Assembly: GCF_019104945.1 (NCBI RefSeq)
Contig: NZ_JAHRWW010000024.1
Span: 1 to 64,000, forward strand
Direction of reading: 5' to 3'
DNA length: 64,000 bases
Source of the DNA: Thermomonas sp.
Lineage (GTDB): Bacteria > Pseudomonadota > Gammaproteobacteria > Xanthomonadales > Xanthomonadaceae
Under the pieces are notes generated by a model that saw only the letters and a program-made list of their open reading frames with translations, did not search any database and was not told the DNA's origin. Positions within the stretch are counted from its first letter, which is position 1, and every line of letters starts with the position of its first letter. Of this stretch, positions 36,431 through 45,903 are shown piece after piece. The translations under genes were made by a program, and so were the position numbers.

Positions 36431-38799
36431 GGCGTAGGAACTCGGGTGAGGCGCAGCGCGTTGGCGGTGACGAGTAGGGAAGACAGCGCCATTCCCAGCG
36501 CGGCGATCCAAGGGGTAACAAGACCCGCAGCGGCCAGCGGTAGTGCAAGGAGGTTATAGCCAATCGCCCAGCCGAGGTTTTCATGGATGATGCGGCGGGT
36601 GCGTCGCGCGATGGCGATGGCAACGGGGACGTTGACCAGCGAACGCCCCGAGAGCACGAAGTCTGCGGAACGCTGCGCGAGTGCGGCACCGTCGCCGATA
36701 GCCAGTGAGACATCGGCACCGGCGAGTACGGGGGCGTCGTTCAAGCCGTCACCCACCATCGCCACCAATTTTCCTTCGACTTGCAGGCGCTGCGCCAGTG
36801 CGAGCTTATCGGCAGGCGACTGGCGTGCGTGCGCATTGGCGATATTCAAACTGTGGGCGAAGCGCGTGACGGCTGCAGATGCATCACCGCTGGCGAGATG
36901 CAGCGTCAAGCCTTGCTGCTGCAGTAATTGCGTGGCCTTGCTGGCCCCTTGGCGCTCTTGTTCGGAAAAGTGAAAGCGCGCGCGCTGGCCGTGTTCACCA
37001 CCAAGCCAGATCGCACCGTCGTCGGTGGTGGCGATGGCAAAAGGCGCGGTGCCAATGCGCCAGCGTTCACCGTCGATAACGCCTTCAACGCCTTGGCCCG
37101 CCACGGCGCGCACGTTGCCGGCATCGCGTGGTGTATCGACATGCGCAAAGGCAATCGCGAGGGGGTGGCTGCTATCGCGTTCCAGCGCGGCGGCGATATG
37201 CAGCGCTTGTTCTGACGTGAGCCCTGCGCAGGCGTCGATGGATTGCAGGCTGGGCTTACCGTCGCTGAGCGTGCCGGTTTTATCGAACACGAGATCGCTC
37301 GCTTGCGCAAGGCGGTCGAGTGCGTCGGGTTGCACCGCCAGCACGCCAATTTTCGCCAGTGCGCCGTGTGCTGCGGCCAGCGCAGCGGGAACCGCAAGCG
37401 ACAACGCGCAAGGACAGCTGATCACCAGCAGCGAAAGCACGATCTCAAACGCACGCGAAGGGTCGTGCACACGCCACCATGCGTATACGCCCGTTGCGGC
37501 AAGCAGCAGGCCCGCTACAAACCAGCCGGCGATGCGTTCGGTGCCTTGCGCCAGCGCGGGGCGGTGCGCTTGCGCGGTTTCCACCAGACGCACCAATTCG
37601 GCAAGGCGGGTGCCGCTGCCCACGCGAGTAACGTGGATGCGCGCGGCGTGTTCGCGGCAGGCGGTGCCAGCATAGACGGCATCCCCGTGACGTTTTGCAA
37701 CCGCAGCGCTTTCACCGGTGAGCAGTGATTCTTCGAAGTAGGCGTCATCATCAAGCAGTACGCCATCGGCGGGAACGGGCTCACCCACGGCCACGCGCAC
37801 GATGTCATCCACATTGAGGGCATCGATAGGCACCGATTCACGCCCACCGTCGGCTAATTCACGCGTGGCGAAGGCAGGTTTGGCGCGTGCTAAAGCATCG
37901 ACTTGCGCGCTGGCAATGCCGCGCGCGCGCTGTTCTAACTGGCGTGCGACTAAGAGCAAAAAGATGAACATCACGGCGGCGTCGTACCAAACATGCACGC
38001 CACCGCGAATGGTCTCAATCGTGCTCACTGCCCAAGCGAGCAGGGTAGAGCCTGCAATGAGAACGTCCATCCCCAAGCGGCGGCCGCGCAGTTCATTCCA
38101 CGCGCCTAGCAGAAAGGGCCAACCTGCCCAGAACACCACCGGCGTGGACACCATAAACGTGATCCAGCGGAAAAAGTCGCGGGTGGGCAGTGGCATTTCG
38201 CCACGCGTGTCGAGGTACAACGCTTCGGCAAACATCATCGCTTGCATCGCGCCAATACCGGCAAGGCCGATGCGGATCAGGTCGCGGTTGCGTTCGCGTC
38301 GCCGCGCGGCTTCGCGCGCTTCGCCGGTGGCAAGGTAGGGCCGATAGCCCAGCGCAGCCAAGCGTGCGAGTAATTTGGAAAGCGGTGTTTGGGCAGGATT
38401 CCACGCAATCCGAATGCGCCCGGTAATGGCATTGGCGGTGGAATCCAGCACGCCGGTTTCGCTGGCCAGTGCGCGGTCGATCAGCCACGCGCAGGCGGCG
38501 CAGCGCATGCCGTCCGTGAGTACGGTGATCTCGCGGCCGCCTTCTACATCGCGCGTGTGGCTGGCGAGTAGGTCTTCACGATCCCATGTCGCAAGCGAGG
38601 GCGCGTCAGTATCCACACGCGCAGCAGGTGCACTACGCAGGCGGTAATAGTCTTGCAGGTGCGCCTCGGTAATCCAGCGCGAGGCGGCGGCGCAGCCGTC
38701 GCAGCAAAACCCGTAAAGCGTGCCGTCCAGCGTGGCAGTAACGGCGTTGGGGGGCAGCGCTTCGCCGCAGTGGTGGCAGCTCCCTGCCGAGGTGTTCAC
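36427..38799 (-). CDS. ccoI: Copper-exporting P1B-type ATPase for cbb3 assembly
   Basis: 790 residues starting at a GTG (MNTSAGSCHHCGEALP). An N-terminal zinc-ribbon-like CHHCGE/CCDGC segment precedes the heavy-metal domain motif MRCAACAW. The transmembrane metal site is SCPCALSLAVPAA, the phosphorylation site DKTGTLSDGKPSL, and the hinge VGDGLNDAPVLAGADV. CcoI/FixI delivers copper to the CuB site of cbb3 oxidase via the periplasm. It is located between ccoH and ccoS in a compact minus-strand operon. Confidence 0.94.
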   Translation of the reverse strand: MNTSAGSCHHCGEALPPNAVTATLDGTLYGFCCDGCAAASRWITEAHLQDYYRLRSAPAARVDTDAPSLATWDREDLLASHTRDVEGGREITVLTDGMRCAACAWLIDRALASETGVLDSTANAITGRIRIAWNPAQTPLSKLLARLAALGYRPYLATGEAREAARRRERNRDLIRIGLAGIGAMQAMMFAEALYLDTRGEMPLPTRDFFRWITFMVSTPVVFWAGWPFLLGAWNELRGRRLGMDVLIAGSTLLAWAVSTIETIRGGVHVWYDAAVMFIFLLLVARQLEQRARGIASAQVDALARAKPAFATRELADGGRESVPIDALNVDDIVRVAVGEPVPADGVLLDDDAYFEESLLTGESAAVAKRHGDAVYAGTACREHAARIHVTRVGSGTRLAELVRLVETAQAHRPALAQGTERIAGWFVAGLLLAATGVYAWWRVHDPSRAFEIVLSLLVISCPCALSLAVPAALAAAHGALAKIGVLAVQPDALDRLAQASDLVFDKTGTLSDGKPSLQSIDACAGLTSEQALHIAAALERDSSHPLAIAFAHVDTPRDAGNVRAVAGQGVEGVIDGERWRIGTAPFAIATTDDGAIWLGGEHGQRARFHFSEQERQGASKATQLLQQQGLTLHLASGDASAAVTRFAHSLNIANAHARQSPADKLALAQRLQVEGKLVAMVGDGLNDAPVLAGADVSLAIGDGAALAQRSADFVLSGRSLVNVPVAIAIARRTRRIIHENLGWAIGYNLLALPLAAAGLVTPWIAALGMALSSLLVTANALRLTRVPTP

Positions 38800-38803
38800 G
38801 GCA

Positions 38804-39319
38804 TCAAGGCTCTGCGGTATCGCCTACCGCAGGGCGCAGCTGGGCTGCAAGTTGTCCGGAAGGAAGGCGGCCACGCAGGCGCCATTCGGAGTCTTTGCTG
38901 GCTTCCAGTTGCAGCAGCCAATCGTGATCGGTGGCCAGTTTGGTGTCGGCCCGCCAGCCGGTGGCGGTAGGCGCAAACTCCACGGTCATGTCCTGTTCGG
39001 CCCGGATGGGGTGATGCAGTTTGAGGCGCAGCGGCGCGCTGCGGTCGAAATCACCATTCACGGGGAAAATTTCAAGAAAACCGTGTTCGTCATCGACATG
39101 CAAAATAGCGGCAAGTTTGCGTTTGGCGGCAACGGTGTCAGGGGCTACGTCGGCTTGTTGCATTTGGCCTACGCGCTGCACCTTGTCTGGCACCGCGTCC
39201 AAACTGTCGCCATTACCCGCGACTTTCAGCATCACTACACTGCCAACGACGACGGCACCCACCAGCACGATCATCAGCCAAACGACCGGCTGCCGCCATG
39301 GGGAAGATTTTTGTTCCAT
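38804..39319 (-). CDS. ccoH: cbb3 oxidase assembly protein CcoH (FixH)
   Basis: 171 residues with one N-terminal membrane helix (VVWLMIVLVGAVVVGSVVML) and a periplasmic FixH domain that includes ATGWRADTKLATDHDWLLQL. The middle has an insert longer than minimal FixH proteins. It lies between ccoG and ccoI, as in other cbb3 assembly operons. FixH is needed for stable assembly of the oxidase. Confidence 0.85.
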   Translation of the reverse strand: MEQKSSPWRQPVVWLMIVLVGAVVVGSVVMLKVAGNGDSLDAVPDKVQRVGQMQQADVAPDTVAAKRKLAAILHVDDEHGFLEIFPVNGDFDRSAPLRLKLHHPIRAEQDMTVEFAPTATGWRADTKLATDHDWLLQLEASKDSEWRLRGRLPSGQLAAQLRPAVGDTAEP

Positions 39320-39337
39320 TGTTGTGTCCTTAACGCG

Positions 39338-40894
39338 TTAGATCGGGCCGAAGAAGGTGGTATCGACCTTCACCTTGGTGCTGCCATCGCTGGCTTCCAC
39401 CACGAAGGTGACGTCGTGACGACCCTTCACATTTGCGCTGGTGGGGATATCCACTTCGACGATTTGAGCAATGACGCTGCCAGCGGGCACCTGCACTTCA
39501 AGCGGTGCGTCTTTTAGCGTAAACGGCAGTTTTTCGGCAGAAACGATATGCACCTTGTAAAAACGGTCCACTTCCGTCTTATTGGCCAGTTTCAAGGTGT
39601 AACCGTTCGATACGGTGTTACCTACTTGTTGGAATAGGGTATTGCGGTCGCGCAGCACGTCGGCAATAAGGGTGCTTCGATGGAACACGCCCCATGTCCA
39701 TGCCGAAACCAGCGCGGTGAGCAGCACGCCGTAGAAAATGATGCGTGGGCGCAACACCTTGGTGGGTTGGCCATCCAGCGCTTGCTGGGTGGTGTAACGG
39801 ATCAAGCCATGCGGCATGCCCATCTTGTCCATCACATCGTCGCAGGCATCGATGCACAGGCCGCACGCAATACATTCGTATTGCAAGCCATTACGAATAT
39901 CGATCCCCACCGGGCACACTTGCACGCACATACCGCAGTCGATGCAGTCGCCCAGTTCGTCTTGTTCAAACTTGGGCAGTGGCGCGGCGTCGGCACCGGC
40001 TTCCGCCAGCGTCACGGTGCCGCCCGCTTGTAGCCGCGAGGCCGCAGCACTGGGGTGTTTGCTGGCGCGGAAGACGTAGTCGTAAGCGGTGCGAATATCC
40101 AGCAGCCCGCGTGCGCGTTCGAGTACGCTGAGCACGCCTTTCTTGCGTGGGCCGCGTGGCTCGCCGCGCATTGGGTCATAGGCGATGATCAGAGTGTCGC
40201 GGTCGAACATCGCACTTTGAAAGCGCGCGTAGGGGCACATGTATTTGCACACCTGCTCGCGCAGAATGCCTGCATTGCCCCAAGTGGCGAGGGCGTAGAA
40301 GAACACCCAGAAGGTTTCCCAGCCATTCCAATCCCAAGCAAGACCGCGTTGGAACAGGCTCACGATGGGGGTGAAGAAACCGACGAAGGTGAACCCGGTC
40401 CACAGCGCGAACACCAGCCATAAGAAATGTTTGCTGCCTTTGCGCAGCACTTTCTCGCGGTTCCACGGGCCTGCATCGAGCTTCATGCGCTTGGCGCGGT
40501 CGCCTTCGGTCCAGCGCTCCATCCACATGAAGGTTTCGGTCCACACCGTTTGCGGGCAAGCGTAGCCGCACCACAAACGCCCAGCGAGCGCAGTGGCAAA
40601 GAATAAGGTCATGGCCAGTACGATCAGCAGCAATGCCAGCAGGCTGAAGTCTTGCGGCCAGAAGATGAGGCCAAATACGTAGAACTTACGTGCAGGAAGG
40701 TCGAACAGAATAGCCTGACGCCCATCCCAGCTCAGCCACGGGAAGATGTAATACATTCCCAATAGCCAGAAGACGGCCAGCCTGCGTAGGCGGTCGAAGC
40801 GGCCAGAAATATCGCGTGGGTAAACTTTACGTTCACTCACGTAAACGGAATCGCCGCCGGTGTCCAGCAGGTCGATGTCAATGCGTTTACTCAC
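39338..40894 (-). CDS. ccoG: cbb3 oxidase accessory ferredoxin-like protein CcoG
   Basis: 518 residues. Membrane segments in the first half include GRLWCGYACPQTVWTETFMW and an NosR/NapH-type KYMCPYARFQSAMFD. Two 4Fe-4S ferredoxin motifs follow: CIDCGMCVQVCPVGIDIRNG and CIACGLCIDACDDVMDKMGM. An Ig-like C-terminal domain ends the protein. CcoG is implicated in copper reduction for cbb3 assembly. It follows the small membrane gene downstream of ccoP with a 5-base gap, so the structural and assembly genes may form one long transcript. Confidence 0.94.
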   Translation of the reverse strand: MSKRIDIDLLDTGGDSVYVSERKVYPRDISGRFDRLRRLAVFWLLGMYYIFPWLSWDGRQAILFDLPARKFYVFGLIFWPQDFSLLALLLIVLAMTLFFATALAGRLWCGYACPQTVWTETFMWMERWTEGDRAKRMKLDAGPWNREKVLRKGSKHFLWLVFALWTGFTFVGFFTPIVSLFQRGLAWDWNGWETFWVFFYALATWGNAGILREQVCKYMCPYARFQSAMFDRDTLIIAYDPMRGEPRGPRKKGVLSVLERARGLLDIRTAYDYVFRASKHPSAAASRLQAGGTVTLAEAGADAAPLPKFEQDELGDCIDCGMCVQVCPVGIDIRNGLQYECIACGLCIDACDDVMDKMGMPHGLIRYTTQQALDGQPTKVLRPRIIFYGVLLTALVSAWTWGVFHRSTLIADVLRDRNTLFQQVGNTVSNGYTLKLANKTEVDRFYKVHIVSAEKLPFTLKDAPLEVQVPAGSVIAQIVEVDIPTSANVKGRHDVTFVVEASDGSTKVKVDTTFFGPI

Positions 40895-40899
40895 AGCAG

Positions 40900-41196
40900 T
40901 TACCGTTTGATCTTAGGCCCATTGAAGCGGCTGGCAGGCCGCAACAGGATCCAGGTGAACAGACTGGACGACGCTGTCGCCAGCCAGAAAGTAAAGAAGC
41001 CGAGGGTGTATCCCAACCCTCGGCTGATGTCCCAATGTGGGAACGTCAGATCGCGTAATTGTAACGGATCGACGAAAGCAAAGAAGACCATAGTGGCCAC
41101 TCCGGCTGCGAAAAAACTGGGCCAGAGGATGGCCCCAATCCGTTGCGCCATAGGGCGCGGGGGATGGTCGAAGTCCGGAGTGGCTGGGTTGGTCAT
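40900..41196 (-). CDS. Small two-helix membrane protein in the cbb3 operon
   Basis: 98 residues with two predicted membrane helices (ILWPSFFAAGVATMVFFAFV and LGYTLGFFTFWLATASSSLF). The loop between them contains DLTFPHWDISRG, which is likely periplasmic. The ATG overlaps the ccoP stop by 4 bases. I recognise it only as a conserved-looking gene between ccoP and ccoG and not as a named family. A role in cbb3 assembly or stability is inferred from position. Confidence 0.75.
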   Translation of the reverse strand: MTNPATPDFDHPPRPMAQRIGAILWPSFFAAGVATMVFFAFVDPLQLRDLTFPHWDISRGLGYTLGFFTFWLATASSSLFTWILLRPASRFNGPKIKR

Positions 41197-42128
41197 TGTG
41201 CGTTTAGGTTACCTGATTTTGTTGAATGCGACAGTGACCAGACATACGCAGCCACCAAACGCGAACGGGTATCGCCCAATACTGTACCCCATGCAGGCAT
41301 GACACCGTGACGACCCTTGGCAATCGTCTCGTGTAGAGCCTCGCGGCTATCGCCATACAGCCAATAGCTGTCGGTGAGGTCGGGGGCGCCTACTTTGGGG
41401 TCACCCTTGCCTTCCTTGCCGTGGCAGGCCACGCATACGCCTTCGTACAGCTTCTTGCCCTGCGCCGCAGCGAAATCGGTACGGTTTGCGCCGTCTTTTT
41501 CACCCAGCTGATGCACATACGCAATGACGTAATCGACCGCGTCCGGGCCGCCCATGCCTTCCAACACCGTGCCCCACGGCGGCATTACGCCTTCGCGGCC
41601 ATCTTTCACTGTGTGCAGAATCTGTTCGGGCGAGCTGCCCCAGTGCCAGATGGTATCGGTGAGGTTTGGATAGCCCACCGCACCCTTGGCCGACGAGCCG
41701 TGGCAGGTGGCGCAGTTATTGGCGAAGATCGATTTACCCAAGGCAACGGCCTTGGCATTACCGGCCAGCACGTCGATCGCTTGGCCCTTATACGGGGCGA
41801 AGGTTTTTTCCAGTTGCTGGGTGGCTAGAGCCGCTTCCTTGTCGTGTTCGGCCTTCGAGCTCCACTTGCCAAAACCGTCGTAGGTACCCCAGCCGCCGAA
41901 CCAGAACAGATAGGCGAAGGCAAACACGATGGCGATGTAGAAGCCGTTGATCCACCAGCGCGGCATCGGCTTGTTGAACTCGGTGATATCGCCGTCCCAG
42001 TAGTGGCTGGTGTCTTCCGGCTTGGGGTCGCCGGGGCGGCGCTTGGCTGTCCACCACAGTAGCCATGTGATGCCAAGCAGATTAAACAAAATCAGTGCGA
42101 TGACGTACCAATTCCATACGGTGGTCAT
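41193..42128 (-). CDS. ccoP: cbb3-type cytochrome c oxidase subunit III, diheme
   Basis: 311 residues. Two N-terminal membrane helices surround a cytoplasmic loop (about 8-30 and 60-80), as in the long form of CcoP. Two heme c sites follow: FANNCATCHGSSAKG and YEGVCVACHGKEGKGDPKV. It receives electrons from soluble cytochromes or bc1 and passes them to CcoO. The ATG overlaps the ccoQ stop. Confidence 0.95.
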   Translation of the reverse strand: MTTVWNWYVIALILFNLLGITWLLWWTAKRRPGDPKPEDTSHYWDGDITEFNKPMPRWWINGFYIAIVFAFAYLFWFGGWGTYDGFGKWSSKAEHDKEAALATQQLEKTFAPYKGQAIDVLAGNAKAVALGKSIFANNCATCHGSSAKGAVGYPNLTDTIWHWGSSPEQILHTVKDGREGVMPPWGTVLEGMGGPDAVDYVIAYVHQLGEKDGANRTDFAAAQGKKLYEGVCVACHGKEGKGDPKVGAPDLTDSYWLYGDSREALHETIAKGRHGVMPAWGTVLGDTRSRLVAAYVWSLSHSTKSGNLNAQ

Positions 42129-42298
42129 GCGTTGTTCCTCCCATCGTTGCTGGCGATTTGCTCGCCAGCGGGTATTTCATCATCCACGGCCAATTGCGCG
42201 GCCGCATCAAAGCTGCTGCGCAGACGCGGCTGCCAAGCCCAGGCCCAAAGGGCGACAAAGATCAGCAGCAATAGGGTTGTCACGATGCCTGAGATCAT
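42125..42298 (-). CDS. ccoQ: cbb3-type oxidase subunit CcoQ (small)
   Basis: 57 residues with a single membrane helix (MISGIVTTLLLLIFVALWAW) followed by AWQPRLRSSFDAAAQLAVDD, the short acidic tail of CcoQ/FixQ. It lies between ccoO (5-base gap) and ccoP (4-base overlap). CcoQ stabilises the complex. Identification rests on size, position and the AWQP-R pattern. Confidence 0.88.
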   Translation of the reverse strand: MISGIVTTLLLLIFVALWAWAWQPRLRSSFDAAAQLAVDDEIPAGEQIASNDGRNNA

Positions 42299-42303
42299 GC
42301 CCG

Positions 42304-42918
42304 TTACTCCCCACGCGGCGCGTGTTTACCAAGGTCTTGCAAGTAGGCCACCACTGCGTCCATCTCGGTTTTACCCTTCACAGCCGCCGACGCCGCCTGA
42401 ATTTCCGCGTCGGTATAGGGGTCGCCAATACGCTGCAGCGCCTTCATATGCTTCTGAATGGTTGGGCCATCCACCAGGTTCTTCGACAGCCAAGGGAAAC
42501 CGGGCATGTTCGATTCCGGCACTACGTCACGCGGGTTGTTCAAGTGAACGCGGTGCCAGTCATCCGAATAACGGCCACCGACGCGGGCCAAATCTGGCCC
42601 GGTGCGCTTGCTGCCCCACTGGAACGGGCGGTCATAGACCGACTCACCCGCCATCGAATAGTGGCCGTAACGCTCGGTTTCAAAGCGTAGTGTGCGCACC
42701 ATCTGCGAGTGGCAGCCGTAGCAGCCTTCGCGAATGTAAACGTCGCGCCCAGCCAGTTGCAATGCCGGGTAGGGTTTGATTCCCGGGAGCGGTTGGATCG
42801 CTTCTGCTTGGAACATCAGCGGAACGATTTCAGCTAAACCACCCAGCGACACTGCGATGGCCACCAAGACGGCCATCAGGCCGATATTTTTTTCAACTTT
42901 CTCGTGTGCAATTCCCAT
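42304..42918 (-). CDS. ccoO: cbb3-type cytochrome c oxidase subunit II, monoheme
   Basis: 204 residues from the ATG with GAGGA 7 bases upstream ([15 protein letters not shown]). One N-terminal anchor helix precedes the heme c site [20 protein letters not shown] and [20 protein letters not shown], highly conserved in CcoO/FixO. The axial Met is likely in NMPGFPWL. It transfers electrons from CcoP to CcoN. Confidence 0.96.
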   Translation of the reverse strand: MGIAHEKVEKNIGLMAVLVAIAVSLGGLAEIVPLMFQAEAIQPLPGIKPYPALQLAGRDVYIREGCYGCHSQMVRTLRFETERYGHYSMAGESVYDRPFQWGSKRTGPDLARVGGRYSDDWHRVHLNNPRDVVPESNMPGFPWLSKNLVDGPTIQKHMKALQRIGDPYTDAEIQAASAAVKGKTEMDAVVAYLQDLGKHAPRGE

Positions 42919-42928
42919 GATGTCGTCC

Positions 42929-44368
42929 TCAAGCAACCACGTCGGCGGTATCAGGGGCTAGAACCGGATGCTGAACGACGCCGCGTCCCTGCTGCCAAGT
43001 ACGCCACATATTCCAAGCCATCAGGCCCATACCGGATAGGATCAGCAAACCACCGGCCAAGCGGCCCAAGTAGTACGGATAGGTGGCCACCAAACTTTCC
43101 ACAAAGCTGTAGGTCAGCGTGCCGTCGGCATTGGTGGCGCGCCACATCAGGCCTTGGGTGATGCCCGCGATCCACATCGATACGATGTAGAACACCACGC
43201 CAATGGTATGGATCCAGAAGTGTGCATCGATCCATTTGGTGGAATACATGTTCTGCATGCCGAGTAGGCGCGGGTACAGGTGATACAGCGAGCCGATCGA
43301 GATCATCGCCACCCAGCCGAGGGTGCCGGCGTGCACGTGGCCCACAGTCCAGTCGGTGTAGTGCGAGAGCGAGTTGACCGTCTTGATGGACAGCAGCGGG
43401 CCTTCGAAGGTGGCGATCATGTAGAAGCTGATCGCCACGATCAGGAACTTCAGGATCGGGTCGGTGCGCAGCTTGTGCCACACGCCCGAGAGCGTGAGGA
43501 TGCCGTTCATCGCGCCGCCCCAGCTGGGCGCCAGCAGGATCACCGAGAACACCATGCCCACCGACTGCGCCCAGTCCGGCAGCGCGGTGTAGTGCAGGTG
43601 GTGCGGGCCGGCCCACATGTAGATGGAGATCAGCGCCCAGAAGTGGACGATGGATAGGCGGTAGGAGTAGATCGGGCGCTGCGCTTGCTTCGGTACGAAG
43701 TAGTACATCATCGACAGGTAGCCGACGGTGAGCAAGAACGCCACGGCGTTATGCCCATACCACCACTGCGCCATGGCATCGACCGCACCGCTATACAGCG
43801 AGTACGACTTCCACATCCCGGCTGGGATCACCATATTGTTGACGATATGCAGCAAGCCCACGCCAATGATGTAGGCGCCGTAGAACCAGTTGGCTACATA
43901 GATGTGCTTGACCTTGCGCATGGCAATGGTGCGGAAGAACAGCCAGCCGTAGGCGACCCAAACGATCGCAATCAAGATATCCAGCGGCCATTCCAGCTCG
44001 GCGTACTCCTTACTTTGGGTAATGCCCATTGGCAAGGTGATTACCGCGCCGACCATGGCGGCCTGCCAGCCCCAAAACACGAAGGCGGCCAGCTTGTCGG
44101 AAATGAGGCGCACGTGGCAGGTGCGCTGCACCACATACAGCGAGGTGGCAAACAGGATCGAACCACCAAACGCAAAAATCACACCGTTGGTGTGCAGTGG
44201 GCGCAGGCGGCTGTATGTCAGCCAAGGGATGTCGAAATTAAGGGCGGGCCAATACAGCTGGGCGGCGCAAAAAACGCCGACCGCCATGCCCACGATGCCC
44301 CAGAACGCGGTGGCAACTGCGAACTGGTGCACGACTTTGTCGTTGTATGTGCCGATGTTGGCTTGCAT
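42929..44368 (-). CDS. ccoN: cbb3-type cytochrome c oxidase subunit I
   Basis: 479 residues from the ATG with GGAG 7 bases upstream. It is a 12-helix heme-copper oxidase. Conserved CcoN blocks are [40 protein letters not shown] (CuB His) and [20 protein letters not shown] (heme ligands). cbb3 oxidases have high O2 affinity and support respiration at low oxygen. An FNR site lies about 55 bases upstream, so microaerobic induction is expected. Confidence 0.97.
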   Translation of the reverse strand: MQANIGTYNDKVVHQFAVATAFWGIVGMAVGVFCAAQLYWPALNFDIPWLTYSRLRPLHTNGVIFAFGGSILFATSLYVVQRTCHVRLISDKLAAFVFWGWQAAMVGAVITLPMGITQSKEYAELEWPLDILIAIVWVAYGWLFFRTIAMRKVKHIYVANWFYGAYIIGVGLLHIVNNMVIPAGMWKSYSLYSGAVDAMAQWWYGHNAVAFLLTVGYLSMMYYFVPKQAQRPIYSYRLSIVHFWALISIYMWAGPHHLHYTALPDWAQSVGMVFSVILLAPSWGGAMNGILTLSGVWHKLRTDPILKFLIVAISFYMIATFEGPLLSIKTVNSLSHYTDWTVGHVHAGTLGWVAMISIGSLYHLYPRLLGMQNMYSTKWIDAHFWIHTIGVVFYIVSMWIAGITQGLMWRATNADGTLTYSFVESLVATYPYYLGRLAGGLLILSGMGLMAWNMWRTWQQGRGVVQHPVLAPDTADVVA

Positions 44369-44422
44369 ACGGGTCTCCGGGGGGTGAACGAACACATAAT
44401 GGTGGACTTTTCAAAGAAAAGC

Positions 44423-44436
44423 TTGACCAAAATCAA
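44423..44436. promoter_or_regulatory. FNR/Anr binding site upstream of ccoN
   Basis: TTGAC-CAAA-ATCAA, one mismatch from the TTGAT-N4-ATCAA consensus. It lies in the region between ccoN and the divergent fnr gene, with its centre about 61 bases before the ccoN ATG, and could serve either gene. Confidence 0.8.
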
Positions 44437-44537
44437 ATAGACGCCGCCTATCGAGCCCTATAGTAGCGACACGATGCAAGAAATTTTCAGCGGTATCGGC
44501 GATAATTGTAACCTTGGCTTCTTCGGATGTGCAGGGC

Positions 44538-45305
44538 ATGAGTGAACCAATTCCGCTGAATCTTGCACGGTTGCGCCGAACCTGTGCGGATTGCTCCTTG
44601 CAAATGTTGTGTTTGCCTACGGGTGTGAATGCGGAAGATTTAGGGCGCTTGGACACCGTCGTGCAGCGACGCAAGCCTCTGGTGAAGGGTGAAAGCCTGT
44701 TTCGCGTGGGTGATCCTCTGCGTGCGGTATACGTGGCCAGTGAGGGCAGCTTCAAGACGGTGATGATCAGTGCCGCGGGCGAAGAATCCGTACTGGGCTT
44801 TCATTTGCCGGGCGAGTTGTTCGGGCTGGACGCCATTGGCACGGGCCAGCACCGCTGCGAAGCAGTGGCGCTGTCTGATGCGCGTGTGTGCGAGTTGCCG
44901 TATTCCCAATTAGCTACGATTTCTACCAAGCTCCCCAGCCTGCAAACCCAGCTGCTGCGCGTGTTGGGGCAGAGCGCCGACCGCGATCACGATCATTTGG
45001 ACGTATTGTCGCGGCGCCAAGCCAGTGAGCGCATCGCGATGTTTGTGCATGGTCTAAGTGAGCGCTATCGCCGCATTGGCCGCCCGGCGGATGATTTCCA
45101 GCTGCCGATGAGCCGTGATGAGATCGCGCGCTATTTGGGGCTGGTGCTAGAGACGGTAAGCCGTGGCTTTAGCCGCCTGCATGACGACGGTATCATCGAG
45201 GTGCGCGGGCGTCGCGTGCGTATTATTGATGCTGAAGCGCTGTGCTTAGCCGCCAACGGCGGCGGTGGGCTTAGCCCGGAACCGCGCCGCCGCAACACTG
45301 CGTAA
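44538..45305 (+). CDS. FNR-type oxygen-sensing regulator (copy 1)
   Basis: 255 residues. The N-terminal Cys16, Cys19, Cys25 (RTCADCSLQMLCLP) plus Cys107 (GTGQHRCEAVAL) reproduce the ligands of the FNR 4Fe-4S cluster. The sensor fold is followed by a dimer helix and an HTH with DEIARYLGLVLETVSRGFSR. The E..SR recognition pattern reads TTGAT half-sites. It is divergent from ccoN and is likely the activator of the cbb3 and denitrification genes here. The ATG at 44538 is preferred over an in-frame TTG upstream. Confidence 0.9.
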   Translation: MSEPIPLNLARLRRTCADCSLQMLCLPTGVNAEDLGRLDTVVQRRKPLVKGESLFRVGDPLRAVYVASEGSFKTVMISAAGEESVLGFHLPGELFGLDAIGTGQHRCEAVALSDARVCELPYSQLATISTKLPSLQTQLLRVLGQSADRDHDHLDVLSRRQASERIAMFVHGLSERYRRIGRPADDFQLPMSRDEIARYLGLVLETVSRGFSRLHDDGIIEVRGRRVRIIDAEALCLAANGGGGLSPEPRRRNTA

Positions 45306-45318
45306 TCGGTCGTTTCAA

Positions 45319-45903
45319 TTAGCCGCCAATGGCTTTGCGTACCTCGGCCACAAAGGCCGGGTCGGGCTTACTGCCAATTTTTTCGCTGCGCGCCAAGATG
45401 CGGCCTTCAGCATCCACCAAGATAACGACGCTGGTGTGGTTGAACTCGCCATCGGCCAATTGGCGGTAACGGATGCCAAGCACGCCAGCAGCAGCGCGAA
45501 CGTCGCTGGCTTTTGGTGACGCAAGCGTCCAGCGCGCGGGGTCTAGTTTGCGCTTGTCCGCCATGTTCTTCAGCGCGACGGACGTATCGCGCGCGGGATC
45601 CATGCTGATAAAGGTAATACCAAGGCGTTTTTGCTGGTCGGGCGTGAGCTGGCGTTCTACTGCTTTGCCGGTTTCGATAATCAGCGGGCAAACAAATTGG
45701 CAGGAGGTGTAAAACATGGAAATCAGCTGCGGTTTCCCGCGCAGACTGCGCCAGTCGCGGGTTTGTCCTTGGCTGGTGGTCAGCGGTAGCGGAAGCTGAT
45801 AGATAGAATCAGAAGGCAGGGGTTTGGCCGGTTGTGCGGCGCTCACCGAGCCAACAAAAATAAGGAGTGCTGCGGCAGCAAGGCCGCGGAAAAGACGGTT
45901 CAT
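45319..45903 (-). CDS. SCO1/SenC copper chaperone, exported
   Basis: 194 residues with a signal peptide (GLAAAALLIFVGSVSA). The thioredoxin-fold copper site is FYTSCQFVCPLIIETG (CxxxC), with the third ligand His in EFNHTSVVILVD. SCO proteins insert copper into CuA or assist copper enzymes. The gene overlaps nirV by 4 bases at the end of nirK-nirV-sco, so NirK is the likely client, which is inference. Confidence 0.9.
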   Translation of the reverse strand: MNRLFRGLAAAALLIFVGSVSAAQPAKPLPSDSIYQLPLPLTTSQGQTRDWRSLRGKPQLISMFYTSCQFVCPLIIETGKAVERQLTPDQQKRLGITFISMDPARDTSVALKNMADKRKLDPARWTLASPKASDVRAAAGVLGIRYRQLADGEFNHTSVVILVDAEGRILARSEKIGSKPDPAFVAEVRKAIGG

